From Pterois miles (lineage: Eukaryota; Chordata; Actinopteri; Perciformes; Scorpaenidae): DNA of 64,000 nucleotides. The DNA is taken from assembly GCA_947000775.1 (NCBI GenBank), contig CAMQGK010000048.1:3355001-3419000 (forward strand), read 5' to 3'. Made by a program: the position numbers and the translations under genes. Under the pieces are notes generated by a model, which saw only the letters and a list, made by a program, of their open reading frames with translations, made no database searches and was not told the origin of the DNA. This document shows positions 45,970 through 56,710 of this stretch, one piece after another (position 1 is the stretch's first letter; each line of letters starts with the position of its first letter).

Positions 45970-46036
45970 TAAGATAAGATAAGATAAGATAAGATAAGAT
46001 GAACCTTTATTAATCCCCGGAGGGAAATTCGGGATG
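45970..46036 (-). repeat. GATAA-tailed retroposon 3' end
   Basis: Seven AGATA units followed by ACCTTTATTAATCCCCGGAG and GGAAATTCGGGATG. This is nearly identical to 2,920-2,975. Confidence 0.75.
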
Positions 46037-46859
46037 GGGGGACGAGCGCGGTCCTGGCTGCCTTGAACTCCATGAGAGCGGAGTTTTCGTCCAGATTTGA
46101 TGGAGTTTTGGGGTCATTACAATTACAATTACAAGCAAGTAATTACAAGTAACTACCAGCAATTACAAGTACTCTGTACAGTTTGTATAGAGTATCAAAC
46201 TCTACACAACAAACACATTCACTGCTCTTAGTTCAGTGTTCTCTGATAAACTGACCTCAGACCAGCACATATGTTAATAATAGCTTCCCCAGAGTCGAAG
46301 GTTATAATATTGTAACCCTAGTTCTATAAGTGCAGGCTGTACACTGTGAAGAGCCCGGTCCAGCCCCCCTCAGGCGGACAGGGCTGGACCGCCATCATCT
46401 GAGCCTAACCGCTCCGAGCAGCGATGTGGATCCGAACTACCGACAGCTGCTACTGCCTCGCCGTCTCCAGCAGGGGAGGGATGAGATGGAGCGGCGGAAA
46501 CGTGAAAAACAGCTTTCTCGGCCATGCATGCGTTGCCACTTCCAGACTCTCTGCCATCCTCGGAGCAGCGAACCAAACTCAGAATCAGAACCAGAATATT
46601 TATGTGTACCAGTAGGTAAATTTGGTTTACAGTGAGTGAGTCATCTCGTAATTGTGAACACAAAAACAACACAATACAAGACAAAGCGACAAAGTGGCGA
46701 CAGTACCTAGGCTAAAAGGGGCAAAGAGAACGGCCACATGATAAAGAACAGTTCAAACACCAGTGGATAAAAAGCCATAAAAGCCATAAAAAATATGTCA
46801 AACCAACCCAAAAGGTGCCATTTACTGAAACAAGATAAAAGAAACAGCACGAAATAAAT
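46037..46859. other. Intergenic, possible retroposon-derived
   Basis: The 46,320-46,640 stretch is GC-rich and open in one frame for 101 codons, but shows no splice or protein signal. AATCAGAACCAGAATATTTA near 46,583 is like a LINE 3' tail. Confidence 0.35.
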
Positions 46860-47080
46860 ACATGAGTTACGCTGCAGTTTCTTACTTGTTTCCAGTACTG
46901 ATGGCTGCTGGTATAAAGCTGCTTTGTAGCGCTTAGACTTACAGGCAGGTACCATGAACCTCGGACCTGATGGGAGCAGCTTGAATTCACCATCAGGAGG
47001 CTGGGAGTCGTCTCTCATAACAGACTCAGCTGTCCTCTGTAGCTGAGACGCTCCGATCAGCTTGATTGACCATTTCACAC
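46860..47080 (-). pseudogene. LINE-like C-terminal relic
   Basis: On the minus strand, FKLLPSGPRFMVPACKSKRY then KAALYQQPSV resembles the end of Rex1-type LINE proteins (LLPSGRRFR... RYKKSFIP). Short and decayed. Confidence 0.4.
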
Positions 47081-47828
47081 ATGCCTCCCCCGAATCAGGG
47101 ACCTGAAGTGTTGGGGGACCAAAAACTCTGTGTAGCTCAAGGAGGTTGACGTCCTGCATCGGGTCAAACACTCACCAGGCAGGTCCCTCTCAACACCATG
47201 ACAGAGGTCACTCGTCCCAGCGGTGTACCCTGTAATAGGTACCAGAGGTTGTCTTGTACTGAGGGGAAAATGGTAGTAGAGTACAATTTGGCCTTTCCTG
47301 GCGTCCATCACGCCCCTTGGCATTACTTTACAATTAGGCAACAGAACCATTACACTTAGGTTTAGGAAAGATTGGTTCAAAACTACTACATTTGATCGGT
47401 AAAAATGACACTGTACGTCATGAACAACAGACACAAACAAACAGCTGATTGTAGCACGATGCCCGGGACACGTGCTGGATAAAAGCCATGTGTTTGTTGG
47501 ACCCAGTCACATCCCCTACCTTCCTTTTCCCTCTCTAAACTACGTCACCACACTCCCAGTGCTCTTTCTTAGAGTGTTTAGTGTTGCTGCAGTTGAGTTT
47601 ACATTATAGTTAATGGATCGCTCGGTGCATTTCATACTGGCACTAAATGGTGCCGTGTGCAGCAGTACTGAATGCTGACAGCTGTGACAAATCCTCTGTA
47701 TTTGATGCCCTGGGAATGAGAGTGGGCTGGAGTGAGGTGAGTTTTCTAGCAGCCAGCATGAATGGACGCAGCCTCATGCTACCGTTTTTCAGTCCCTTTA
47801 TGTTAGCCTGATCCCGGTTGTCCTTGTC
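47081..47828. other. Intergenic, nothing recognised
   Basis: No supported feature. Confidence 0.5.
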
Positions 47829-48215
47829 ATGGCAGGCCAGATCGTGTCGGGCCAGATCGTGTCGGGCCAGATCGTGCCGGGCCAGATCGTGTCGGGCAAT
47901 CAGATCGTGACAGGCCAGATCGTGTCGGGCCAGATCGTGCCGGGCCAGATCGTGACGGGCCAGATCGTGACGGGCCAGATCGTGACGGGCCAGATCGTGC
48001 CGGGCCAGATCGTGACAGGCCAGATCGTGTCGGGCCAGATCGTGTCGGGCCAGATCGTGACAGGCCAGATCGTGCCGGGCCAGATCGTGATGGGCCAGAT
48101 CGTGACGGGCCAGATCGTGACAGGCCAGATCATGACAGGCCAGAACGTGACGGGCCAGATCGTGACAGGCCAGAACGTGACGGGCCAGAACGTGACGGGC
48201 CAGAATGTGACGGGC
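47829..48215. repeat. 15-bp minisatellite open in both directions
   Basis: 25 units of GGCCAGATCGTGNCG (N mostly T, C or A), one with a 3-bp insertion and the last few with GAACGTG. The plus frame starts at ATG 47,829 and reads pentapeptide units GQIVS, GQIVT, GQIVP, then GQNVT, continuing to a stop after 145 codons. The minus strand is also open for 133 codons (TIWPV units). Unit-to-unit changes fall at amino-acid-changing positions, so selection for a protein is not indicated, and there is no splice or conserved domain context. Confidence 0.93.
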
Positions 48216-49730
48216 CCATTGCCTCTATCTTTGGAGGTGGGACAGGATGGCTGGTGTGTGTTCTGAGTAATTTCTAATTGTCCCTCTTTCCCAGCAGTCA
48301 CAGCCCACGATTAAGATGATGGATGATTTTATTGACTATTTCCAAATATTACTTGGTCGTCATCTTTAGAAATGATTGCTTCAATAAAGTCTGCTCTCTT
48401 GCTTAAGTGTCCTCTGCTGTTGGTCGGTTGGATATTGGCGACATGCAGGACATCTCCTTCTGATCTGGCTTGATCCATTTCAGCCTATAAGGCCTCTGTT
48501 GTTCCTCCCAGACCTGTAAATGTTGCTGCATCACTGGGCCTGTTGTCCTATTAGCTCCATCAGTGCTGTATTCCCTGAGACTACACAATAAGTAGCACCA
48601 TGGCAGCTCTCAGTGCTTCAACAAGGCAGACTCAGATGTAGGTAGATCGCATTTGTGGCCGTGTTCCACCATGTCTGTGAAGTACAAAGACCTTTTGAGC
48701 TAATGAAAGTATAATGACACCCCTCTCAAGTGTCCTTTCAGTGGTCTGTTCATTGTTTTCACTGACTATCGGCTCATGTATTTGGATTTCAATGAGTCTC
48801 TTCTTGTTTCAGTTATATAAATATTGATTTCCATTATTCCAAGCCATTCTTCTCACCAGCTGCAGCAAAATTCTTAACTACAGAGAGGATCAATCAGTAG
48901 AAGTTAATTCATGTATCTAGGGATCAGGACTGTTATTTGTCAGGGTATGATTAAGTTCGCCTTTCAAACAGTTCACTTAATTAAGAAGAAATCATTGCCC
49001 ATAAATAAATGCTTATTTTCCATATCTAATTTGTTTGTTGCTGGTGTGAGCAGTGTCTAGATTAACTTCATCAAGGTTGTTGCAGCATGCCGGTCCAGCT
49101 CCGGCCCTGTGTTGGTGGATATTATCGTATAGCTTTTCCTCATCACACAAACTCAAGCAACCTGAAAGGTCCTTGTAATTACTAACAAGGCACACATTCA
49201 AATATGAGCCTTGACTCATGCTAGTTAAAGTAATTACTCTCGTCTCAGGGGAAGCTGAGCTCATCTGAAAGCTGGGAACCTGAAGATTTATTTGAGATGC
49301 AGTGCAGCAATATTTCAAGTTGTTCTACTCATAAATCAATCACTAACTAACTGATTAATTAATTCATTAATTAATTAACATAACTTGTTCAGTGTATAAG
49401 GGTTTGGACCATCATGACAGAAGTATATGATGTCCATCCCCATTACTATTGTGTCTCATAAGTTGTTGCAGCAATTTTTGGCATTTGTTACACAGATTTG
49501 GTGCTAAATTAAAAAAAAAAAAAATTACCTATTGAGAATTGATAAAAATAACCAATAATCCCTCTAAAATACCACATTAAAACACCGACACCTTGAGGAA
49601 CACCATAGAAAAAGACATGCTGGGATTTAGGATCAAAAACTTTTGACAATTTGAGATTTCTGCAACAACTGCATTTTTCAGCAACTGGATGGTAAAACTG
49701 TCAACCACACTGTGGTATGGAAAGTGTTTA
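48216..49730. other. Intergenic, nothing recognised
   Basis: An A13 run at 49,511-49,523 and AATTAATT words near 49,360. No supported gene. Confidence 0.5.
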
Positions 49731-49768
49731 CCATCCTCTGAATGCTCTAGGTCTCTAGTTACCAGGAT

Positions 49769-49809
<41 letters not shown>

Positions 49810-49868
49810 CAGTGTAGCTAGGAAAGCCATCCATCCTCTGAATGCTCTAGGTCTCTAGTTACCAGGAT

Positions 49869-49903
<35 letters not shown>

Positions 49904-49962
49904 CAGTGTAGCTAGGAAAGCCATCCATCCTCTGAATGCTCTAGGTCTCTAGTTACCAGGAT

Positions 49963-50006
<44 letters not shown>

Positions 50007-50065
50007 CAGTGTAGCTAGGAAAAAGCCCCATCCTCTGAATGCTCTAGGTCTCTAGTTACCAGGAT

Positions 50066-50100
<35 letters not shown>
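49731..50100. repeat. Four ~100-bp units each containing a (GTA)n run
   Basis: CCATCCTCTGAATGCTCTAG followed by GTCTCTAGTTACCAGGATGT, then (AGT)n, then CAGTGTAGCTAGGAAA, repeated with starts at about 49,731, 49,831, 49,925 and 50,028. Flanking units are almost identical; the trinucleotide length differs between them. Confidence 0.93.
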
Positions 50101-50101
<1 letters not shown>

Positions 50102-50227
50102 TGTCTCTAGTGTGTGGCTGTGAAGTTTCATGAGGCTGTGATTATCCTAGAGGTAGTAGTAGTAGTAGTAGTAGTATGTCTCTAGTGTGTGGCTGTGAAG
50201 TTTCATGAGGCTGTGATTATCCTAGAG

Positions 50228-50261
<34 letters not shown>

Positions 50262-50285
50262 AGGCTGTGATTATCCTAGAGTTTC
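50101..50285. repeat. GTA array carrying the core of the 30-34 kb satellite, inverted
   Basis: GGCTGTGATTATCCTAGAGG, the exact reverse complement of the 20-bp core at 30.4-33.9 kb, occurs twice, each followed by (TAG)n. A third, partial copy at 50,262-50,281 runs on into unique sequence (GTTTCAAAATATGG). The 31-bp segment starting TGTCTCTAGTGTGTGGCTGT occurs twice. Confidence 0.93.
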
Positions 50286-51076
50286 AAAATATGGTTTCTC
50301 TATAATGAAGGGACTACTTGGAGACTAACAACATCACACATTATTTAATGTAACTCAGGACTGTTTAGGGACCTCCCAGTACGCAGAAATATTCAAATAC
50401 ACCATTCTAGACAAGGAGACAATAACTACTGAACTATCACCACCAGCAGGTTTCCGTTTTGACTTATCCAGTGAAATATCTCTACATGCACAAAATGAAC
50501 TGGTACAAGTTTTGGTACAAACATTAATGTCCACAACAAGATGAAATTTAAGCCAGAGGATCACCAAAGAGGACTCTTCATTTGGCACCATCATAATCTC
50601 TGTATGATTCATTCTTTGTTTTTTCCACTTCAAAAACAAGAAACGTCAGAGGATCAGCGGTTTGTTTTCTCCATGATGGGAAATGTAGGGAAGTCTCTCC
50701 TCTGCTGTTACTGTGTGTTGTGGATGATATTGTGATAGGTTTGCATAGGAAGAACGAGTCCTCTCTCCGGTCCTCAGTCCGGCCCGAGACACCCACAGTC
50801 CCTGTGTACGACACTCAACTCCTACATAATGAAAACTAGGGTCCCAGTAACGACACGAAAGCCCTTTTCCCACTGGACAACACCACTAACACCCACTAAC
50901 ATCTGGCTTTTGCCTTCATTGTGAAAGGTTTCAATTGGCAGTCATTCAATAAATAATACTCTTCCGTCATCACAGGTATTAATCGTCTCCAGCTCTGATC
51001 GGCAGTCAACACGCCTATTTCACCTGTTTTCCAGTGCGACGCTTTGTGACGTGCGTTTAAGTGAATATATAATAAA
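50286..51076. other. Intergenic, nothing recognised
   Basis: No supported feature. Confidence 0.5.
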
Positions 51077-51372
51077 ATTAGGGCTGCATGATTTTGAAAG
51101 AAGATATAATTGTGCTCATTTGTGACAAAAAATTGCAATTGTGATATAATTTGCAATATTCGAGGGAACCAAACAAAGATATTTTCTTTAGCTCAAAGAA
51201 TATGATGTGGGGGCCAAGACATCTCTGCAGCACCACAGCATTTAATTTAAAATTGCATTTTGACACATATCTAGCCTTTAACAAATATTGCATCTCCTGC
51301 GACATGAAAATTACAAAAGCCATATTGCACTTTCATTAAAATTTGATCAATGGTTACTTGAACAGCCCTAAA
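51077..51372. mobile_element. Small non-autonomous DNA transposon (MITE)
   Basis: Starts TTAGGGCTGCATGATTTT and ends GAACAGCCCTAA, so the ends form a short inverted repeat (GGGCTG/CAGCCC) flanked by TTA/TAA, which would suit a 3-bp target duplication. About 295 bp, no coding potential. Resembles a fish repeat with GGGCTGCACGATT ends. Confidence 0.65.
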
Positions 51373-54369
51373 TTAAATCAATAGGCTTTGTGTGATTATT
51401 ATAATTTATTAATTACGACATAAAATCTAATTACTATGCTGTCTTTAGAGCCTCCACACTCCAGTCTGACAACATTCATTTTACCTGGCTGATCAGCGAA
51501 ACACACTTCACTCAAGCTTGACAAATTAAAACTCATCAACACGAGAAAGACACAAAGATGGTTTATCTTTGTTCGTCTTTCCACTGTTTCAACAATCACC
51601 AACTCTGGTTTGACAGTTTGAAAGAAAGTCTGACTGAGTAACAGACAGTAAAAAGCTGTTGACTAACCCTGCTTCCACTACCGGCCGGCTCGGCCTCACG
51701 TTTCTCACGTTTAAAAAACATACAACTACTGTATATGCTAATTTTGGTGGAAAAATGGTATTAGCTCTCAAATGTGGGATTTATATCATAGTTATAATAT
51801 GGACACTGAAGACCGCCCATTCTCATTTATTCATTCTATTGTTGTGGTTTATTATTTTGATCCACTCATAATCTGATGTATGTTCATGTGCAATAGCAAC
51901 TGTAGTAATTTAGCAGGTTACCGTGAGTACAGCTCAAATAAAACACAGGCACACTGGGCAGCTTAGGGGTCCTTTCAGGTGATACACAGGAGCTGCCTGC
52001 ATCATTCAGTGAGCAGACAGCCTGCAGCATGTAACAGCTGTGCTACAGAGGGAATTAAAATAAAGATTATTTGGGGTTATTGAGAATCAAATGAAAAGTG
52101 AGGTACTTCAGGAACTAGACCAGACCGAGGATTTCTCCCTGCCCTGACATTAGCCTTGCCCCTTTTGTAATTTCCTGTGCCCTCCAGAATCCGTCCCATC
52201 AAATTAGCAGCCTGTTTGTTTTTCAAAAAATAATGTAGGAATCTACTGCTAAAGCATAAGCTACACGGAAGTGTATATTAACAAATGACCCTTGACCCTG
52301 ACCTTACCATATGCATCAGCTCCAACTCTGACATCTCTTTAAATCTTTACAACCGGTCTGTCGCTTCCAGTTTCACAGCATCAATAGCATGAATCAATAG
52401 CTCACAACCTTGGGGGGCTCGCTGTTTACCAAGTATGACATATGAAACGCTGTATTCAGAACGCACATAGCTGTGTTGATGGCCAAAGCACTGTCTGAGT
52501 TGGGGTCAGTACCCACCGTATACAGTCCTAGTTAATCATTCATGTAGCAGTGGAACCTTTCAAACTGTTAATATCAAGTGGATGCTACTGATGCAGACTT
52601 TTCTCAACTTAACCTCGCTTACAGCACCTGGTGAGCTGCACTATTCCTTAGTCCTGCTGATGCTGTGAAGCCAATTTGTAATGCTGACTGTGTATCATCC
52701 ATTTAATGAACTGATTTAATCTCCCCCTAAAAAGAAAACTGGATCAAGATTGTTTTATTTTCTTTAGAAATGGCTGTTTCCTTCCTGTGTGCAGTAAGTC
52801 GTGGCCCACAGAGAAGCGTAGCCTGCACACTGTGGATAATGACATAGACATTTAAATGATCCTTAATGAAAGCTTCGGTACTGATACACCAGTTAACATG
52901 CTCTGTTTTAGCAGGCATTTTTCCATGTTCACCAGCTTACCTTAGCATGCTAACTATTCGCCAGTAGTTTTTTAAGTGTTTGGCCATAAATCCAAGTAAA
53001 ATAAAAAAAATAATAAATGATGATGGGCCTAGATAAAGTTAGCTGATCACCAATGTTCAACAATACACCTTGAGGAACATGAATTTTTGGACCAAATGTC
53101 TCCATCCAATAGTTTTCTATTCAAGTCGAGTCAGTTTCATTGATATAGCCCAATATCACAATAATAATTTGAATGTTAACACTGTGAAAGAAGCTTTGAC
53201 CAATTTGTTACAAGCAAAATGCCTCATCTCTGTCTTCATAACAGTCCATGTATGTGACCAAAGCTCCCACTGCTGGTCAAAGTAATGCGCTGTTACCCAA
53301 AAGTTACTGTGATTGGCCAGCACCCCAAATCAATACATATACACTATCCTACGCTTAGCCATGTACTGTTAACATATAACACCCAGTTAACATTACATTA
53401 GCAGTCCATGAGGAGTGTTGGTTAGAAACTACAGGGTTATTTTCTATTCCTCTCTTCAACCACGTGGTAGTTCAGACTTCCTCCTCTTTGTCTCCAGACA
53501 CCTTCACCTGGTTTGAGTGCTTGTGTTTGCCATGAGTCTACTGAATAAACGTCATTGTAAATAGTAGTTTCTGTTCTGTTAATGGGATTTGATGTATTTC
53601 AGTATTGACATGAGGGTTAATGGTTCATTCTTTGATCTGATATGTTTAATATTATGACAAAGACCATGGTTGTCCATGGCAACCCAGAGTTAAGACCTGG
53701 AGACCCAATGTAAAGGCTGAATTTAAGATTTTGTGCAAGATATTGTAAAATATTCATTTGTTTTAGAACCATGAAAATCATCATCAACTTCACATCATTT
53801 ACTGGCTAAATAAATGACAGTAAGTGATTGCGACCGATGGTTTGTGGCTCCAGTTAAAGACCAGTTAATACTCGACAGATTAGCTTAGCTTAGCTTCTGT
53901 TGTTGTGCTGCGTGGACCACCAGAGGAGAGTTGTAGCTGTCTGAATGCAGTCCTTGCTAATCCTTGCTGTGTTAATATGGTGCAGATTCAGGAAACTGGT
54001 CACGTCAGTGTTCAGAGTCCAGTTACCTCGGTACTAACTTGGCTTTGTTGTCCAGTTCCCTCTAGAAATTCACGCACAAGTAAGTACTTAGTGTGCACAG
54101 TGTACTACATAGAAGTGTACTAACGGAAGTATCCAGTGTGAGACACAGGATGGTGAATTTGTCAGGCACTAACAATGTGAGGCTGTCAGTGGCAAACCAA
54201 ACACTTTTAGTGGCTGTAATTACATGACAGCCTGTTTTGCAGCTGGCATCTGCAGTACTCTCCCTCAATACTGAACCAATTTCAAACATTTACGCCACCA
54301 TTAGTCACTTAAAATAGGTTCTAGGCTGAAAAATAATCAAGTTACGCTTTAAGGTATTTCTTTTTGGAC
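51373..54369. other. Intergenic, nothing recognised
   Basis: A possible decayed repeat at 53,055-53,165 (GGACCAAATGTCTCCATCCA; GATATAGCCCAATATCACAA). No splice-flanked frame is supported. Confidence 0.45.
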
Positions 54370-54660
54370 CCAAGTAAATAAATAGACTTGCATTTGTACA
54401 GCGCTTTTCTAGTCTTCTGACCACTCAAATTGCTTTACACTACATGTCAGCATTCACACACACATTCATACACTGACACCAACTCTGCCCACCAGGATCT
54501 AAACTATATACTCATTCATCTCATTCACACACCGATGGCTTCGCCTTCCGGAGCAATATGGGGTTGTGTCTTACTCAAGGACACATCGACATGTCACCGG
54601 AGCAGCCGGGGATCGAACCACCGGCCGATTGGTGGACGTCCTGCTCTACCAAAGAGGTGG
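54370..54660 (-). mobile_element. tRNA-like SINE or SINE-like repeat
   Basis: The right end on the minus strand, CCACCTCTTTGGTAGAGCAG and CCGGTGGTTCGATCCCCGGC, has box A- and box B-like features. The left end, CATTTGTACAGCGCTTTTCT plus CAAATTGCTTTACACTACAT, is a common fish repeat end. A different family from the copies at 11.8, 41.5, 42.4 and 60.2 kb. Confidence 0.65.
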
Positions 54661-56681
54661 TTTTGACAGACATACCAACAATACCGTCCACAGAGCTATG
54701 CCTCCGGCGTGGCTAAATCAATGTCTATGCAGCCCGTGTGGCTAAAGCAGCAGCAGCTTCAGTCCTGAGCGAGTGTTTTGGCTTCGTCTTCACTCAGAGC
54801 CCAACACACAATCACATTTCTACAGCGTTGTTGTTTTTTATTCTTCCATGAGGTGCTTGAAAACAGGATTTTCCATTTTTGATGGCCATAGAAAAGCGAA
54901 AAACTGAATATTAATCTGTTTTTTTTGTTATTTTCTACATTGAATAAAATACTAGAATCAATAGATGATACAGGACCCAGTGTTGCAGCTCTGGTCTCCG
55001 TGCATTGTGCTGTCCACGCTGATCACCCACGGCTGACCACGGGCACGCTGCTCTGTCACGGCCTCCTCGTGGACAGTAGCATCGGGCTGAATGGGTTATT
55101 GTTGGGCTGGTTTTCATGGCATATATATGAGGCCTGGAGGAGGTCACCGGCCTCAGACAGGAGGCTCAGCGTTTCGACTTCCTCAGCTTTCACTCACCTG
55201 CTTTTGTGCAGCTGTTGCATACACAGTATTATGAATAACAACAGTCAAATATCATCTATGAGTAAAATAACTTACCCTTTACGTGCAAAATGTGACAATC
55301 GGTTTGTGGGCTTGTGCAAGTGCAGTTTCTCCCTCTTGGTGAAGCAATTAGCTTTTCTCATACCAAATTAAAACAAATGGGTTTTTGCTGCAGGCACACA
55401 GATTGGATCGCTGGCAGGACTATCGCTCTCCCTCCACATTAACATATGCAAACATGTTTATTGCATTTAAAATTAAAAATCCTCTTTCATTGAAATCAAC
55501 AGCATACATACTGTATCTCCACGGTACTGTACAGTATATCCTGAACTGAACACGCTCTTATTCAAGCCAAGCAGATTTAATTTCATTTAAAGGTTTTTAA
55601 CTGTAAACTTTGGAGAAAGAAGCGTCTGATGCATGCTGTCCATTCATGTCTTAAATCACTACAGCTCATTAGCAACAGGTGGCTTTTTCCTTTGTAAATG
55701 TCCAAGTCCATTTTTTCTTGGAGAAAGTGTCATTAAATTACAGGCCAATTTTGAACCTGCTTTCTCCTGCTGAGATCCTGGAGTACAGTCAGTTTTCACA
55801 CTGCTTTCAGTTGGTTTTTTGAAATCCCCTCAATTTCAGCACTGAGTGTGTCAGTTATCTGTGCAGGGGTTGGGCTGCAGCTGCAAACTGTCTCCAGTTG
55901 ACTCTGCTAGAAATGCTGAGCTTCAGCTTCACCGCGCTGCCAGATCCTAGACTCTAGCTGCGTCTCATTTCCTGATTTATTTTGCGTCCTCGTCTCCTCG
56001 TGTCCTTGTCTCCTCGCTCCTCCAGTTTGTGACCTGGAAATCGATCTCAGCGCTACATCTTGAAGGACATCCCAATTCCTAAAATGCATGTCGAGGGGCG
56101 ACGATCAAGTGAGGAGGCTTGCCAGAGGAACCATCAGCGAGTATGCATCGGTGTATCCTTCACAGAAGGTTTTTACCGACTGACGCGTCCCCTTATTAGA
56201 TATCAATTACTGATTGCACAGGGGTGCTGATCAGACTGATCTGATACACATCAACATCACTGGAGTTTTATACCCAAGTGAAGACAGATTAGTTTATAGT
56301 TTGTTTACTGGTTCACCATCTAGTTCAAATCTGTGTTAATAGGATGTCTTTTCACGATGTTGTTAAGGATACCGTTACAGTCAGAGAGAGGAGGGTCCGT
56401 CTCCTACACCTTTTCTATCATTTATCATCGTTCCCATCAGTCACACATGAGGCTGATAATTCCCGAGTCAGGTCTGACATGAGTTATCGCATCATTTCAG
56501 TTTCCCTCAAACATTTAGCCTGATACATATTTTCTACACGGTAATCAATTTCAAGTCGGCTGCTTTATCCAGTCAAACAAACATACAGTTCCACACTTTC
56601 AACACAATTTCAAGTGAACATAACTTCAACTACGTTCATACCACTCGCTATTTCAAGCTAAGTGGACTAATGTCTACTAAT
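54661..56681. other. Intergenic, nothing recognised
   Basis: Open frames at 54,925-55,371 (148 codons) and elsewhere lack splice, start-context or protein-like support. The 55,940-56,130 stretch (CTCGTCTCCTCGTGTCCTTG) resembles a dispersed repeat. Confidence 0.45.
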
Positions 56682-56710
56682 TTGTTGCGTTCATATTTTT
56701 GTTCAGTATA
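56682..56710. mobile_element. Solo terminal end of the mariner family seen at 14.8-16.5 kb
   Basis: TTGCGTTCATATTTTTGTTC followed by AGTATA repeats the outer right end of that element (GCGTTCATATTTGTGTTCAGTAT) with one difference. No further homology on either side. Confidence 0.75.

Noticed and set aside
54925..55371. 148-codon plus-strand frame as a gene
   Set aside because: Composition is erratic, no homology is recognised, there is no supporting splice signal, and an overlapping minus frame is equally open.
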